Source of the DNA: Culex pipiens pallens
Lineage: Eukaryota > Arthropoda > Insecta > Diptera > Culicidae
DNA: 64,000 nucleotides
NCBI RefSeq assembly: GCF_016801865.2
Contig: NC_068938.1
Span: forward strand, 214,951,611-215,015,610
Reading direction: 5' to 3'
A program made the translations under genes and the position numbers. Shown one piece after another: positions 24,926 to 36,237 of the stretch; positions within the stretch are counted from its first letter, which is position 1; each line of letters begins with the position of its first letter. Below the pieces are notes generated by a model that worked only from the letters and a program-made list of their open reading frames with translations, searched no databases and was not told the origin of the DNA.

Positions 24926-25566
24926 TTATGTTAATTTTCGAAAGGTGTACAAACTTTTTTAGCACCTTTTTTATTTTTGTAATAGTATTTGTTATAGAAG
25001 TTTTTATAGAAATCATCTTTCCATGAGCTTTTTGTAGCAAAATGTTCGGCATGAGTTTTTGAATAAAACGTAGTACTAGGTTTTTGTCAAACTTTGAATT
25101 CTTAACATGTTTCATCACAAAATGCGCATAGGGCCCAAGGGGTGTAAATACTTTTTTTAAATATTGTAAATACAAGCAAAAAGAGACAGCAAAGAATCAA
25201 TTAAATATGTTAATAATTATTTAAATATGTTTTAATTTTTTGACTACACAGCCACAATTGTTTACTATTGTATGAGTTATGAAACTATAGTTTAGTGTAT
25301 ACAAACATTGACAAGAGAGGATTAACAGATTATCATGCTGTGATCTTAGTGAAATTACACAATAAGAGCTTTCCAATCACAATAAAAATGCTTCGAAAAC
25401 AACATGACATCTGATAATTATCTTGATCCAAAAAATAAATTGATTAAAAAAAATGTCAACGCAGTGCACGCGATTCAATAAATAAATTAAAAAAATTGGT
25501 AATTAACCAAAAAATTATAACAAATATTGAACAATAAATAGGTTCATAAATTATATAAAATATATT

Positions 25567-25770
25567 GATAACTCAGACTCCAGCTCCGACTATCAGAAAT
25601 TTACGACTCCGGCTCCGACTCCGACTCCAGCTCATAAAATTTAGCCAGCTCCGACTCCGACTCCGACTCCAGCTATTCGAGTTTTGACGACTCCGACTCC
25701 GACTCCGACTCCAGGTCCCCAAAAAGACCCGACTCCACCGACTCCGGCTCCGACTCCGACTCCGACTCCA
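25567..25770. repeat. Right GACTCC hexamer cluster
   Basis: Five runs of GACTCC/GGCTCC/AGCTCC hexamers run up to the right TIR of the 4.0-kb hAT-like element. They are in the same + strand orientation as the left cluster, so the subterminal repeats are direct although the termini are inverted. Confidence 0.9.
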
Positions 25771-25786
25771 CAGCCCTGCAAAATAC

Positions 25787-26284
25787 CATAATTTATGAAA
25801 ACTCTCAAATTTCATAATTTTCAGTACAAGTATCAAGCGGTGCACAATTTTTATAACTTTTCACTTTATTGAAGATTTTTTAGATTTTTTTCAGTAATTA
25901 TGTTTTTTTTTAAATTGTGTTTTTTTCCAAAAACTATGAAACAGTTCTCTCGCAAACAACATTTGAAATCGTTTGAAACTCATATCAAACATATAATAAA
26001 TTGAACACTCTCATAGAGTGAAACTACATGTAATATCTCGTATCGCTTCAAAATTGTAATTAATTGAAAATTAATAAAAAAAAATCAGCGTCATTTGTAA
26101 CGCATACTGAATTAAATTTTAAAACTTGAGTAGTTTCGTAAAACACGGTTTTGTGAAAATTTGGTTTTTATTTCAAACTATCAAACAGTAAAAATGCATA
26201 CTCAATCGTTATAGACCACTAATAGAATCGGAAAATTTAAAAAAAATAGGTATTTTCATGAAATACGGAACAATGTGGATTTAT
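25787..26284. other. Intronic stretch, degenerate repeats
   Basis: This is the continuation of the degenerate TTTCACTTTAT / ATGCATAC repeat interrupted by the hAT-like insertion at 21787. No gene. Confidence 0.5.
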
Positions 26285-26892
26285 TTAACCTCTACTGCCC
26301 AATTTTTTTTCGATTTTTTTTATTTTTCCCGTGTTCAGGAGGTAATTTTGAGCAACTTTTGTTCTACGAAAAACTTCATTTCTCTTGTTTTATGTTTTCC
26401 TTGTTTAATTTTTAGTATTTTAATTTGCATTTATCATGTTAAGTTTATTTTTGTTTTTGATAGTATTTGGCCTCTTCTACCACCTCCTATCATTGCATTT
26501 TACCTATCTAATGTTGTCATGTCTTTACAGTCACTTTTTCAATTTTTTACTTGTTTTTCACATTTTCTGCTATAGAATGGCACCATTATCATTTTCAATA
26601 AATTCGTAGAAGCATAGTCTGGGACACTACAAAAAATCTTGCATACTTATTTTTACTTAAAATGTTAGCAAATAACACAGCCAAAGTTGATCTCTAAAAA
26701 AAATGACATTTTTGAAAACATTGTCAAAATCACATAAAACAAGTCAAACTTCCAACTTTAAAACTTTCTAAAATTTAAAGAGTTTTTCTTTCCAATGCTC
26801 TTTAAAGATCAAAAATTGATTGAAATATGGATTTTTGGCGATTTTTTAGATCGAAGCTCGCCTAAAGGTGGGGTTAGGTTGTAGAGGGTTAA
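26285..26892 (+). mobile_element. TTAA MITE, copy 1 (about 600 bp)
   Basis: It begins TTAACCTCTACTGCCCAA and ends GGTTGTAGAGGGTTAA. A TTAA target and CC(C)TCTAC ends are typical of piggyBac-like MITEs. Internal landmarks are CGTGTTCAGGAGGT, CTACGAAAAACTT and the GGCGATTTTTTAGATCGAAG block. No transposase is visible. Confidence 0.82.
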
Positions 26893-27353
26893 AAAAATAA
26901 ATAAAGGTAAAATGCATACAAAAGTTTACATCGAGTCAGTTCATGAAATACGGTATTTTTGGAGAATTTTAGTTAAATACAAAAAAAAAAGAAATAACGT
27001 GAACCCTTCGGGTCGTTTGATACTTGTTTAAAAAATGTTGAAAATTAGGATGTTGAATATTAAATGTTGAATTATTAAATGAATATTTTAGTTTTTCCCG
27101 TGAAACGTCTTTTTTCACGCTTGGACGAACAAAAATGACGAAGCAAAATGTATTTTTTGGTCATAGATAAATTACACCTTTATTTTCTTTCAAATCAAAA
27201 GATACTAACATTATTTTTTTTAACAAACCTCCTTATTCTTGGCAAATTGCTTTATAAACAACAAAAAAAACTCTGACTAATTTCTTTTTGTGTATCATTA
27301 TTTCGGTATTTTTACTAGATTTTTAAAAATCAACATTCATCTCACAGTGCCTC
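26893..27353. other. Intronic spacer between the two TTAA MITEs
   Basis: AT-rich sequence with degenerate ATGAAATACGGTATTTT motifs and no recognised element. It would be the loop if the two MITEs pair. Confidence 0.5.
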
Positions 27354-27978
27354 TTAACCCTCTACAACCCAACCCCGCCTCTAGACGGGCTTCGATTTAA
27401 AAAATCGCCAAAAATCAATTTTTCAACCAATTTTTGATCTTCAAAAAGCATTGGAAAGAAGAACTTTTAAAATTTTGGAAAATTTTAGGGTTGGAAGTTT
27501 GACTTGTTTTATGTGACTTTGCCAATGTTTTTAAAAATGTAATTTTTTTAGGGGTCAACTTTGGCTGTGTTTTTTACTAACATTTGCTATATTTTAAGTT
27601 AAAAGAAGTATGCAGTAATTTTTCTAGTGCCCCAGACTATGCCTCTACGCATTTATTTACAATTTAAATGATAATGGTTCCATTTTATATCAGAAAATGT
27701 GAAAAACATGCAAAAAATTGAAAAAGTTACTGTAAAAACATGAAAAAATTAGATAGGCAAAATGTAATGATAGGAGGTGGTAGAGTAGGCCAAATACTAC
27801 CAAAAACAAACATAAACTAAACAAGATAAATGCAAATTAAAATACTAAAAATGAAACAAGAAAAACATAAAACAAGAGAAGTAAAGTTTTTCGTAGAACA
27901 AAAGTTGCTCAAAATGACCTCCTGAACACGGGAAAAATAAAAAATTTCGAAAAAAAAATTTGGGCAGTAGAGGGTTAA
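27354..27978 (-). mobile_element. TTAA MITE, copy 2, inverted relative to copy 1
   Basis: It begins TTAACCCTCTACAACCCAA and ends GGGCAGTAGAGGGTTAA. It is the reverse complement of the element at 26285-26892 along its whole length with moderate divergence (for example ACCTCCTGAACACGGGAAAA against the inverse of CCCGTGTTCAGGAGGT). Each copy has its own TTAA ends, so they are two insertions, not one foldback. Confidence 0.83.
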
Positions 27979-29429
27979 TAAGTCCCCATTAGCAAACCAA
28001 GCCGTCCCTTCCAGCTCTATTAGTAGTCTATAACGTCGACGGTGCAAAAATGAGCCAACACTAGGGCTAGGAGGAGGACAGGATGGCAGCAACCACATCA
28101 CGTGCCATCGCGCCACCTCACCATTCACTTCACTTCATTCCAGCGACTGACTGACTAACTGTGACTGTGTGTGTGTGTGTGCCACACGGCAGCAGAACAA
28201 ACCTCTAATCTGTTTATTCACAATAAAATTGGGATCATCCCCAAATGCCGTTAGTGGCTCTCCTCCCAACCCAATAAACTCTCTCCTGAATTGCGTGTTG
28301 GCTATTTTTAGGGGAAGTTGGTGTTTATTGGATTTTTTTTTAATTTTTGGGTTGTTACAAACAATTTCCAAAATTTCATTCAATATGTTTTGACTAAAAT
28401 TGATTATAAAACAAAATTTAAGGAAAAAACTAAAGTTTCTTAAATATGAGCAAAGCCAACTTCCCCTTCTCCCGGGACTCTATCCCCTGACCAAGTTTTT
28501 CGGAAAAAGCCATGTGCGTTCATTCGTGTGAAACTTTCCCGGTTCGACCCAGTGAACCGAGGCCGTGCATAAAACCGTCAAATAAACGGCTCATCTGATA
28601 AGATCCATTTAGTGTGTAGCGAGCAGGATGAGCCGGGCACAGACTTGGTCGTTCCAAATAGTCGGTGCCGGCAACGCCTAGTGCCCATAAACCTAAAAGA
28701 GGGGTGGTCCAACGACAAGAAAACCGAAAACTGAACCGGAAATGGCGTCATATAAGTGTGTGTGTGAGATTTAGTTCCCACCAAAAACCGCACACACGCA
28801 CACAATGCTAATAGTTTGTGGGTAATGGATTAAAATTCTAACGATTATTAGCCGCAAGAAAGGCTCTTTGATGATTGACCGAGGACGAACGTGACTTGAA
28901 TGTTGAGGACCAGGACGGCGGGCCGGAAAAGGGGCCAACTTTAAATTGTTTGGAAAACGTGTGCGTTGAAATGGGGCTGGTTTTGAGCTGAAGATCGGAT
29001 CCTTTTGGGACTTTAAACTATAGAGGGTAGTAATCCTGCGGTGAGCGGCATTAAAAGCTTTTGGCCATTTATCATCATTATTGCCGCATGTATATGTTTG
29101 CGGAAGAAAATGACCTGGTGCGGGCTCAGCCCGGTTGTGGTTAGTTTGAGGTGGAATTTTTCGAATATTGAGGGCAAGGACTTTGTGTTCAGGCAATTTG
29201 GTATTTTAAAAGAGGCTGATTGACATAATCTGGAAATTTAATTTTGCATAAAATGTCCACTTTTATAATTATTTGATTAAATTTAGCTTGGACTAATTGA
29301 TGAGAATCCTAAAATGATACTAATTAATATTTTATGAAAATTCAATCAATATTTTTCATGTGCTCTTTTGTCAGTTGTTAAAAATAGAAAACCATTTTAA
29401 AAAGTTTTTTCATCTTTCAATCAGTTATT
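27979..29429. other. Intronic stretch, GT microsatellites
   Basis: Relatively GC-rich, unique-looking intron. A (GT)n near 28164-28181 and CA/GT runs near 28756-28802 are present. Open frames such as 28771-29196 (minus) lack recognisable domains. Confidence 0.5.
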
Positions 29430-30295
29430 GTGAAATTTCAGCCCAAAACAGGAATTTTCCAGGCACTTCGACTTTAAAGACATGTAAAAAAATCCAAAAG
29501 CCATTATTTGATAATTGAAGATCTGATAAGAGAGCAATTCCAGCCCAAATCAGGAATTTTTCTGGTACTTTTGTACCCGACCCTCTCCGATTTCAATGAA
29601 ACTTTGTAGACATGTTATCCTTCGCTTATATAAGCCATTTTTGTGTATATGGAGCCAGTTGCACTCGATAATGACATTTGAGAAGGGCGTAAGGGTTTTA
29701 AATATTTTTGTATTTTGTAATTTAAATATTGCTGTATCTCTAAGCCGTTACATCGTATCAAAAAGTGGTCAAAGACAAACTTGTAGGAAATTAGACGGGC
29801 TTTTTGAAAAAAAATACACTGAAAGAAAAATACACGCCAATTCTATGAGATTTTTCAATTTTTAAGTTTAAAAGTTAAATTTTAAGGTGATGTCACGATT
29901 TTTTTTCGCTCAAAATTTTTGTGAAAATAGCCTAAAATGTGACAAAAAGACTCACGAAAAATGCAGGATGGTATGTCTCTCCTAAAAAAATACAAAAATC
30001 ATTTACTAAAACTGTTTTTTTTTTGAAAAGTGGTCTAAACGTCAAAATTTTCAAAAACCGATAGTGGGAATCGATTCCCCAGACAATTTTACATAAAAGT
30101 CTCCATATTGACCATTGTCCTAAGTCCAATCCTTGTGAAGATACAGCGGTTTAAAAATAAAAATGTAAAAAATAGGTTTTTATTGGTTTTTGGCAATTTC
30201 TATATGACAGACTTGATTTTTCAGTCTCGTAAATATTTTTACCGGAAAGCTCGTCCAATTTCCCATAAGTTTGTAAAAAAACGAACTCTGAAGTG
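29430..30295 (+). repeat. Dispersed repeat with CCGATTTCAATGAAACTTTG box
   Basis: A CAGCCC(A)AA...CAGGAATTTT segment occurs twice (about 29440 and 29542), followed by GACCCTCTCCGATTTCAATG and a long AT-rich body. Part of the body, about 29711-29870, matches 41690-41880 in inverse orientation (shared block GACAAACTTGTAGGAAATT). Boundaries are not clear. Confidence 0.5.
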
Positions 30296-30530
30296 AATTT
30301 TAATAGATATAATTTCTTTTAAAATATATTTCAAAAAATTTCAATCGTGGGTTTGTGGTTCTGGAATGGTTTTTTTTATGAAAATATTTCAATTCTGTCA
30401 ACCTGTTTTTTACTTAAATATTTTCACAATCATATTTATACTATTTCTCAGAATTCCCCATTCCTCAGAAATTACCCTTCGTTAAAAAGATAGGTAAATC
30501 TTTATGAATTTTCTAGTTTTTTTTTAAATT

Positions 30531-31076
30531 ACAAAAAACAAAAAACAAAAAAAAACAAAAAACAAAAAACAAAAAACAAAAAACAAAAAACAAAAAACAA
30601 AAAACAAAAAACAAAAAACAAAAAACAAAAAACAAAAAACAAAAAACAAAAAACAAAAAACAAAAAACAAAAAACAAAAAACTAAAAACAAAAAACAAAA
30701 AACAAAAAACAAAAAACTAAAAACAAAAAACAAAAAACAAAAAACAAAAAACAAAAAACAAAAAACAAAAAACAAAAAACAAAAAACAAAAAACAAAAAA
30801 CAAAAAACAAAAAACAAAAAACAAAAAACAAAAAACAAAAAACAAAAAACAAAAAACAAAAAACAAAAAACAAAAAACAAAAAACAAAAAACAAAAAACA
30901 AAAAACAAAAAACAAAAAACAAAAAACAAAAAACAAAAAACAAAAAACAAAAAACAAAAAACAAAAAACAAAAAACAAAAAACAAAAAACAAAAAACAAA
31001 AAACAAAAAACAAAAAACAAAAAACAAAAAACAAAAAACAAAAAACAAAAAACAAAAAACAAAAAACCAAAAAACA
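30531..31076. repeat. Heptamer tandem array (CAAAAAA)n
   Basis: About 545 bp, roughly 78 copies of a 7-bp unit, with only two obvious point variants (ACTAAAAA near 30681 and 30718). It is the reverse complement of the 8181-8410 array within the same intron. Open frames on the minus strand are low-complexity artefacts. Confidence 0.95.
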
Positions 31077-31148
31077 AACTTGTTGGAAACTTGTTGGAAA
31101 CTTGTTGGAAACTTGTTTAAAAATTTGTTGGAAACTTGTTGGAAATTT
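31077..31148. repeat. Short 11-bp tandem repeat (ACTTGTTGGAA)n
   Basis: Five to six imperfect copies directly adjoin the heptamer array. Confidence 0.85.
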
Positions 31149-33789
31149 GATTTATTTTTTTTCCATTTTAAAAAGTATCAAGAGTCAATCACGAGAGAAT
31201 GGGAACGTTCTTAAATCTAATTTAAGACCTTTTATTTTCTTTAAAATGTTGATAGGAAATCAAAATTGAATTTTGTACTTTTTTGATAAGCCATCTAATA
31301 CAAATGAAAATAAAAAAAACATGACTTAATCACCTAAATTCCTGAAATTTGAATCTCTCCTCTTGGCACTCATCAAGATTGAGGTCAATCTCTCAATTTT
31401 GTCAAGTTTTCACTCACCCTCAGATATCTGCACCAATCGAGCCGAGGATTTGTTTTGAGACAACAAACCTCAATCCCTCAATCACTTCCTGGAACATCTC
31501 AAACAAATTGTCCCAACCCACAACAAACAAACCCCCCGCCCGTTTCCGAGTGCACTTTACGAGCCATCAACCCCTTCTCTTCTCAGTCGGAGGTCGGGGG
31601 GTTAGGGTGGCTTTAGGCCACAACATCGAACCAAAGGTCAGACGACACGACGACAGGACTGCTGATGGAATGGCATCCATGGCGGGGGGTTCCTCATGCA
31701 TATCGAAGAAACTTTTCACTTTACGACCCCAGAATAAACACATAAATTTTACAACTCGCATCGCCACTTCTTGGCTTCCCTCCCCTGCCAGAGCAGTGAA
31801 AGTGGCTGACCTACACGGAACGGGTCTTGGACCGGGGCGAGCCATCGCCGTCGTAAAGTTAGCAGGTTTGTTTGGATTTGTTGTTTGGTTGGGAGGTCGT
31901 AAAAATGGTTGGATGGTCTCAGGACAAAGAGTTCTTTTATTTTTCGCAGACAGAACCGAGCAACCGATTGGTGATAACAGGCCCAGGTTGTGGACTTATA
32001 ATGCCTCCCACTGCCAACTCTGGCAAGGTGTGTGCTGCGAAAGGTGGGGTGCGTTTTGGGGTCGTAAAGTGGTGCGATAATATAGTTATATTAGAAGAGA
32101 AATCAGTTGAAGGAGTAGGTTGTAACGGTTATCTATAAGGTGGCGCATGGGAACGAAATCTGATTTTGAAACTGCAATAAAAAAAATTAAATTGAGATCA
32201 TAAAATCTTCTTTACTTTAAACTGAAAATTAGTTTGATGATGTTTAAAGATAAAAAAGTCAAGCCCAATGAACAACAACAACCAAGACTTTTCCTCTCAT
32301 TCTTCGTTAAAGTGCTGAATCATCAACAGCTTCTTCAGCTCAGCTCTTCCCCTTCCCAAAATATTTCACAAACATCCACTTACGCGTCAGATTTCTCCAA
32401 CCGAACCGGAACCAAATCAGCATACTGATTTTCCCCCAAATCATGCTCGACTGTTCGAGCCTTGTTTGGAAAATCCTTGGAAAAGCTGAACTTCCCTGCC
32501 CTAGGCCCTCCTCTTTGGTCCAAAACATCGCTGAAAGAAAAAGGCTGCGTACCAAACACTCAATTGCCTTCCGAAAACCACACAAGATGTTGTGATGCCA
32601 GCAGCGTCATTCTTCCGATCATAATTTCACTTTGATACTGCCACGCTGCTGAAGTAGCAGCTCGTGGAGATTTGCATTCCGGGAAGGCAAATTCTCCGCC
32701 GGATGTCCTTCCCTTTGGCATCGTGATTCCGTGGTCGATGTTTGGCGCTTCGAGGGCTGTAATTTTTCTCTCGAAATTTCAGAGCTGCAAAACTCTCGAT
32801 AATTTACTTTCAAACATTCAAATGAAAATCCAGGTTATTTTCCATCACTGAACGCAACCATATCATCAAGGCCATAACTGCGGTTCGTGTATCGAATAAC
32901 AATTTTAATTCGATTTCCTGCCTCATCCAATCTGTGCCCTTGCACTGGGGGGCTGTTTTTCCATTAATCAATACCTGAATTGAGTGGTTGATTGGCTTTC
33001 CGGTGTGCTCTGTTGTGGAAAATGAGATAAATTTACATTGTTGTCCGCAATATTATTATTTTATGACTTAAAAAATGTCATTTTTCATCAAAAGAAAAAA
33101 GTTCAGCGAAAATCCTTAACCTCCAATCAACTCAAATATTGTTGCAAAGTTCCTAAAGATAAATTCCCTGCAGACAATCCATAATTACTTCCTTACAGTC
33201 AAACAAAACTCCTGGAAAAGAGCCTGGTCCAAAACTTTCAACTGCCTTCCCCCCCTTCCCCGGAAAAGTGGCGGCCAGGGAAAATCCGAAAGAAGTACTA
33301 CAGGAGGAAATTCGGCGGCAAACTTGGCTTGCCAGTCGAACAATTTGGCAGCGGTTGTAAGTTTTCCCGGGAAAAATGGAAGAATTATTGGGCCACTTGA
33401 GATGTTACATGACGCGCCGGAAAACGACGACACCGGGGATCTGGACAGAAATTGAGTTCTGGGAAAAAGAGGAGGGAAATCCAACAAGGGAGGAAATACA
33501 TGAAATGGACCGTTTTCTGGGAAAACGGAAAATGGGATTTTCGTTGAAAGGAAATCTGGTAGTGTAAGACTGAAAAGGTGAACCTAGTAAGGACAAAACA
33601 TGTTTCAAAGGTTTCATGAAAACAGGAAATATTGAAAAAAGAAGAACGGAGCTTTAAACATTATTTTACATTAAGCTATAAAATACCAAGATTTTTGAAA
33701 AATGTAGGTTGAAAATGAGATAATGTTAATGCTTAATTTGTGATTTTTTATATATTGTGCAACGTTTTGCCCATCGTTAAATTTATGCT
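31149..33789. other. Intronic stretch, relatively GC-rich
   Basis: No recognised element. 31349-32080 is open for 243 codons on the + strand, but the translation has no recognisable domain, there are open frames on the opposite strand, and it lies within an intron, so it is most likely chance in GC-richer DNA. Confidence 0.45.
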
Positions 33790-35960
33790 GAGCAATTCTC
33801 TACGAAATCGGCCTTTTTTTAATTTTAATTTTTGTATTTTTTAATCCGACTGAAACTTTTTTGGTGCCTTTGGTATGCCCAAAGAAGCCATTTTGCATCA
33901 TTAGTTTGTCCATATAATTTTCCATACAAATTTGGCAGCTGTCCATACAAAAATGATGTATGAAAATTCAAAAATCTGTATCTTTTGAAGGAAGTTTTTG
34001 ATCGATTTGGTGTCTTCGGCAAAGTTGCAGGTATGGATATGGACTACACTGAAAAAAAATGATACACGGTAAAAAAAATTGGTGATTTTTTTGTTTAAAT
34101 TTTCATCACGAAAACTTAATTTACAAAAAAACACTATTTTTAATTTTTTTAATTTTTTTATATGTTTTAGAGTATGTATGTATGAATGTATGATCCCCAT
34201 ACCCGCAGGCAACTTGGTCCCGAAACACATGTGAGCGCTAGGTGAACAATTCGATCATCTTTTACTCCGTAATCTGTACACCCACGTGCATAAGTTTTTT
34301 TGCACGAATTTTAGTGCTACAAATGCCGGCGCATAAAAGAAAATGGTTTCCCTTTTCCCTCCCCAAGCGCCGGGAATTTGTAGCGGGTGTAGAGACACTT
34401 CGCATAGACGCCCTTGCTCCCATCACGTCACTGAGGGTATGGAGCGACGAGAAATTAATAAGCATGCCCCCTTAGTCGATCCTTCATTAGAGAAGCAGGC
34501 AATCCACAACTCACAGCGAACGACCAAGGGAACACCCTACCGCGTATTTAGTAAAATTGGCATGGTTGGTCTTAAATGGATTGTTTGAATGTTAGTGTGA
34601 GTGAAGGTACATTTTGTTAATTATATAGGAAAGATCTCACCAAATCGGGAAGCTTCAACTCCGATATCATTTGGCTTGACATGTCACTTCAATCTTCTGT
34701 GCATTTCTTGCCTTGATTTGCTAGACTACCGGAACCGAAACTGGTACCTAACCAAAACAGCAACTTCCTGATTGTCGGTTAAATCTTGAGGGTTGCTGGA
34801 GTTGATGAATGCTACCCATCCTGGTTGATAATCTGGAACATCGAGACTGAAACCACAGGACGTTTGAACCGATGGCAATTTAGTCAGCTGCTGTTTGTCC
34901 ACCGTTATTTTCCGTAAAGGCTATTTCCTGTTCGTCATCCACGGAGATATATCACCGCCATGGCTATCACTGGTCAACAATTGATTTACCGGCAAAATAT
35001 AAGTATTTTCACTAACTTTATGTTTTTTGAATGAAAAATTTTAGGGTTGAAAAATGACAACACGAAAAAGTTACGTCTGGTCTCGCGCACAGATTGCTTC
35101 GATTTTATTTTTTTATATATGTTTTAGAGGACATCAAATGCCAGCTTTTCAGAAATTTCCAGGTTGTGCAAAAAATCTTTGACCGAGTTATGAATTTTTG
35201 AATCAATACTGATTTTTTCAAAAAATCTAAATATTGGTCGCAAAAATTTTTCAACTTAATTTTTCGATGTAAAATCAAATTTGCAATCAAAAAGTACTTT
35301 ACTGAAATTTTGATAAAGTGCACCGTTTTCAAGTTATAGCCAGTTTTAGGTGACTTTTTTGAAAATAGTCGCAGTTTTTCATTTTTTAAAATAAGTGCAC
35401 ATGTTTGCCCGCTTTTGAAAAAAACATTTTTGAAGAGCTGAGAAAATTCTCTATATTTTGCTTCTTCGGACTTTGTTGATACGACTTTTAGTTGCTGAGA
35501 TATTGCAATGCAAAGGTTTTAAAACAGGAAAATTTATGTTTTCTAAGTCTCACCCAAACAGCCCACCACTTTTCTATGTCGATATCTCAGCAACTAATGG
35601 TCCGATTTTCAATGTTTAAATATGAAATACTTGTGGAATTTTCCGATCTTTTCGAAAACAATATTTTCAAAATTTTCAAATCAAGACTAACATTTCAAAA
35701 AGGCCAAACATTCAATATTACGCCCTTTTAAAAGACACCAAATCGATCAAAAAATTCCTTCAAAAGAAACAGATTTTTGAATTTTTATACATCATTTTTG
35801 TATGGACAGCTGCCAAATTTGTATGGAAAATTATATGGACAAACTAATGATGCAAAATGGCTTCTTTGGGCATACCGAAGGCACCAAAAAAGTTTCAGTC
35901 GGATAAAAAAATACAAAAATTAAAATTGAAGAAAAAAATCGATTTCGTAGAGAATTGCTC
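33790..35960. repeat. Foldback copy interrupted by a retroposon-like insertion
   Basis: The ends GAGCAATTCTCTACGAAATC (33790) and GATTTCGTAGAGAATTGCTC (to 35960) are exact inverses. The left arm is split by an insertion at about 34173-35115. Outer arms match (CATTTTGCATCATTAG at about 33889 and its inverse near 35845). The right arm is shortened: the centre (CGCCCTTTTAAAAGACACC near 35722) jumps from inner to outer arm sequence. Confidence 0.82.
34173..35115 (-). mobile_element. Unclassified retroposon-like insertion with TATG-repeat edge
   Basis: It is flanked by a 14-bp direct repeat (TATATGTTTTAGAG) at 34159-34172 and 35116-35129 and interrupts a foldback arm. The + strand left edge is TATGTATGTATGAATGTATG, which would be a simple-repeat 3' tail if the element lies on the minus strand. 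A 67-codon open frame on the minus strand at 34262-34465 has no domain I recognise. A variable-length TSD and a simple-repeat tail suggest target-primed retroposition (LINE fragment or SINE). Confidence 0.55.
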
Positions 35961-36237
35961 TTTAAAAAAATATATTTTGAAAATCTGAGAAAATTCACCA
36001 TATTTTGCTTTTTTGAACTTTCTTGATACGACCCTTAGTTGCTGAGATATTGCCATGCAAGTGTTTGAAAACAGGAAAATTGATGTTTTCTAAGTCTCAC
36101 CCAAACAACCCACCATTTTCTAATGTCGATATCTCAGCAACTAAAAATGTTTACAATGTTAAAATAGGAAACATTCGTGAAATTTTCCGCTTTTTTCGAA
36201 AACAATATTTTCAAAAATTTTAAACCAGGTCTAACAT
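35961..36237 (+). repeat. Duplicated inner segment of the foldback family
   Basis: Directly after the foldback end, the sequence repeats the family's inner arm: GAAAATTCACCATATTTTGC, GACCCTTAGTTGCTGAGATA, CACCCAAACAACCCACCATT and TCTAATGTCGATATCTCAGC. It resembles 35440-35700 and is probably an adjacent broken copy. Confidence 0.7.

Larger units (their letters stand above)
21795..25778. mobile_element. 4.0-kb hAT-like non-autonomous element with GACTCC subterminal repeats
   Basis: The left end CAGGGCTGCGGAGTCGG and right end CCGACTCCACAGCCCTG are inverse with 16 of 17 matches. They are flanked by a perfect 8-bp TSD, CAAAATAC, at 21787-21794 and 25779-25786. Just inside each end lie five clusters of GACTCC hexamers (21833-22021 and 25567-25770). 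Subterminal repeats of this kind are transposase-binding sites in known hAT elements. No transposase frame is visible. A foldback (23013-24925) and possibly another MITE (about 22101-22572) are nested inside, leaving a base element of about 2 kb. Confidence 0.88.

Noticed and set aside
30524..31077. Several long Phe/Leu/Val/Cys-rich open frames
   Set aside because: They are the heptamer array (CAAAAAA)n read on the minus strand in three phases; no coding meaning.
31349..32080. 243-codon open frame on + strand in the large intron
   Set aside because: No domain, signal or repeat recognised; overlapping open frame on the other strand; GC-richer local composition makes stop-free runs likely. Would reconsider if transcript or conserved-codon evidence existed.
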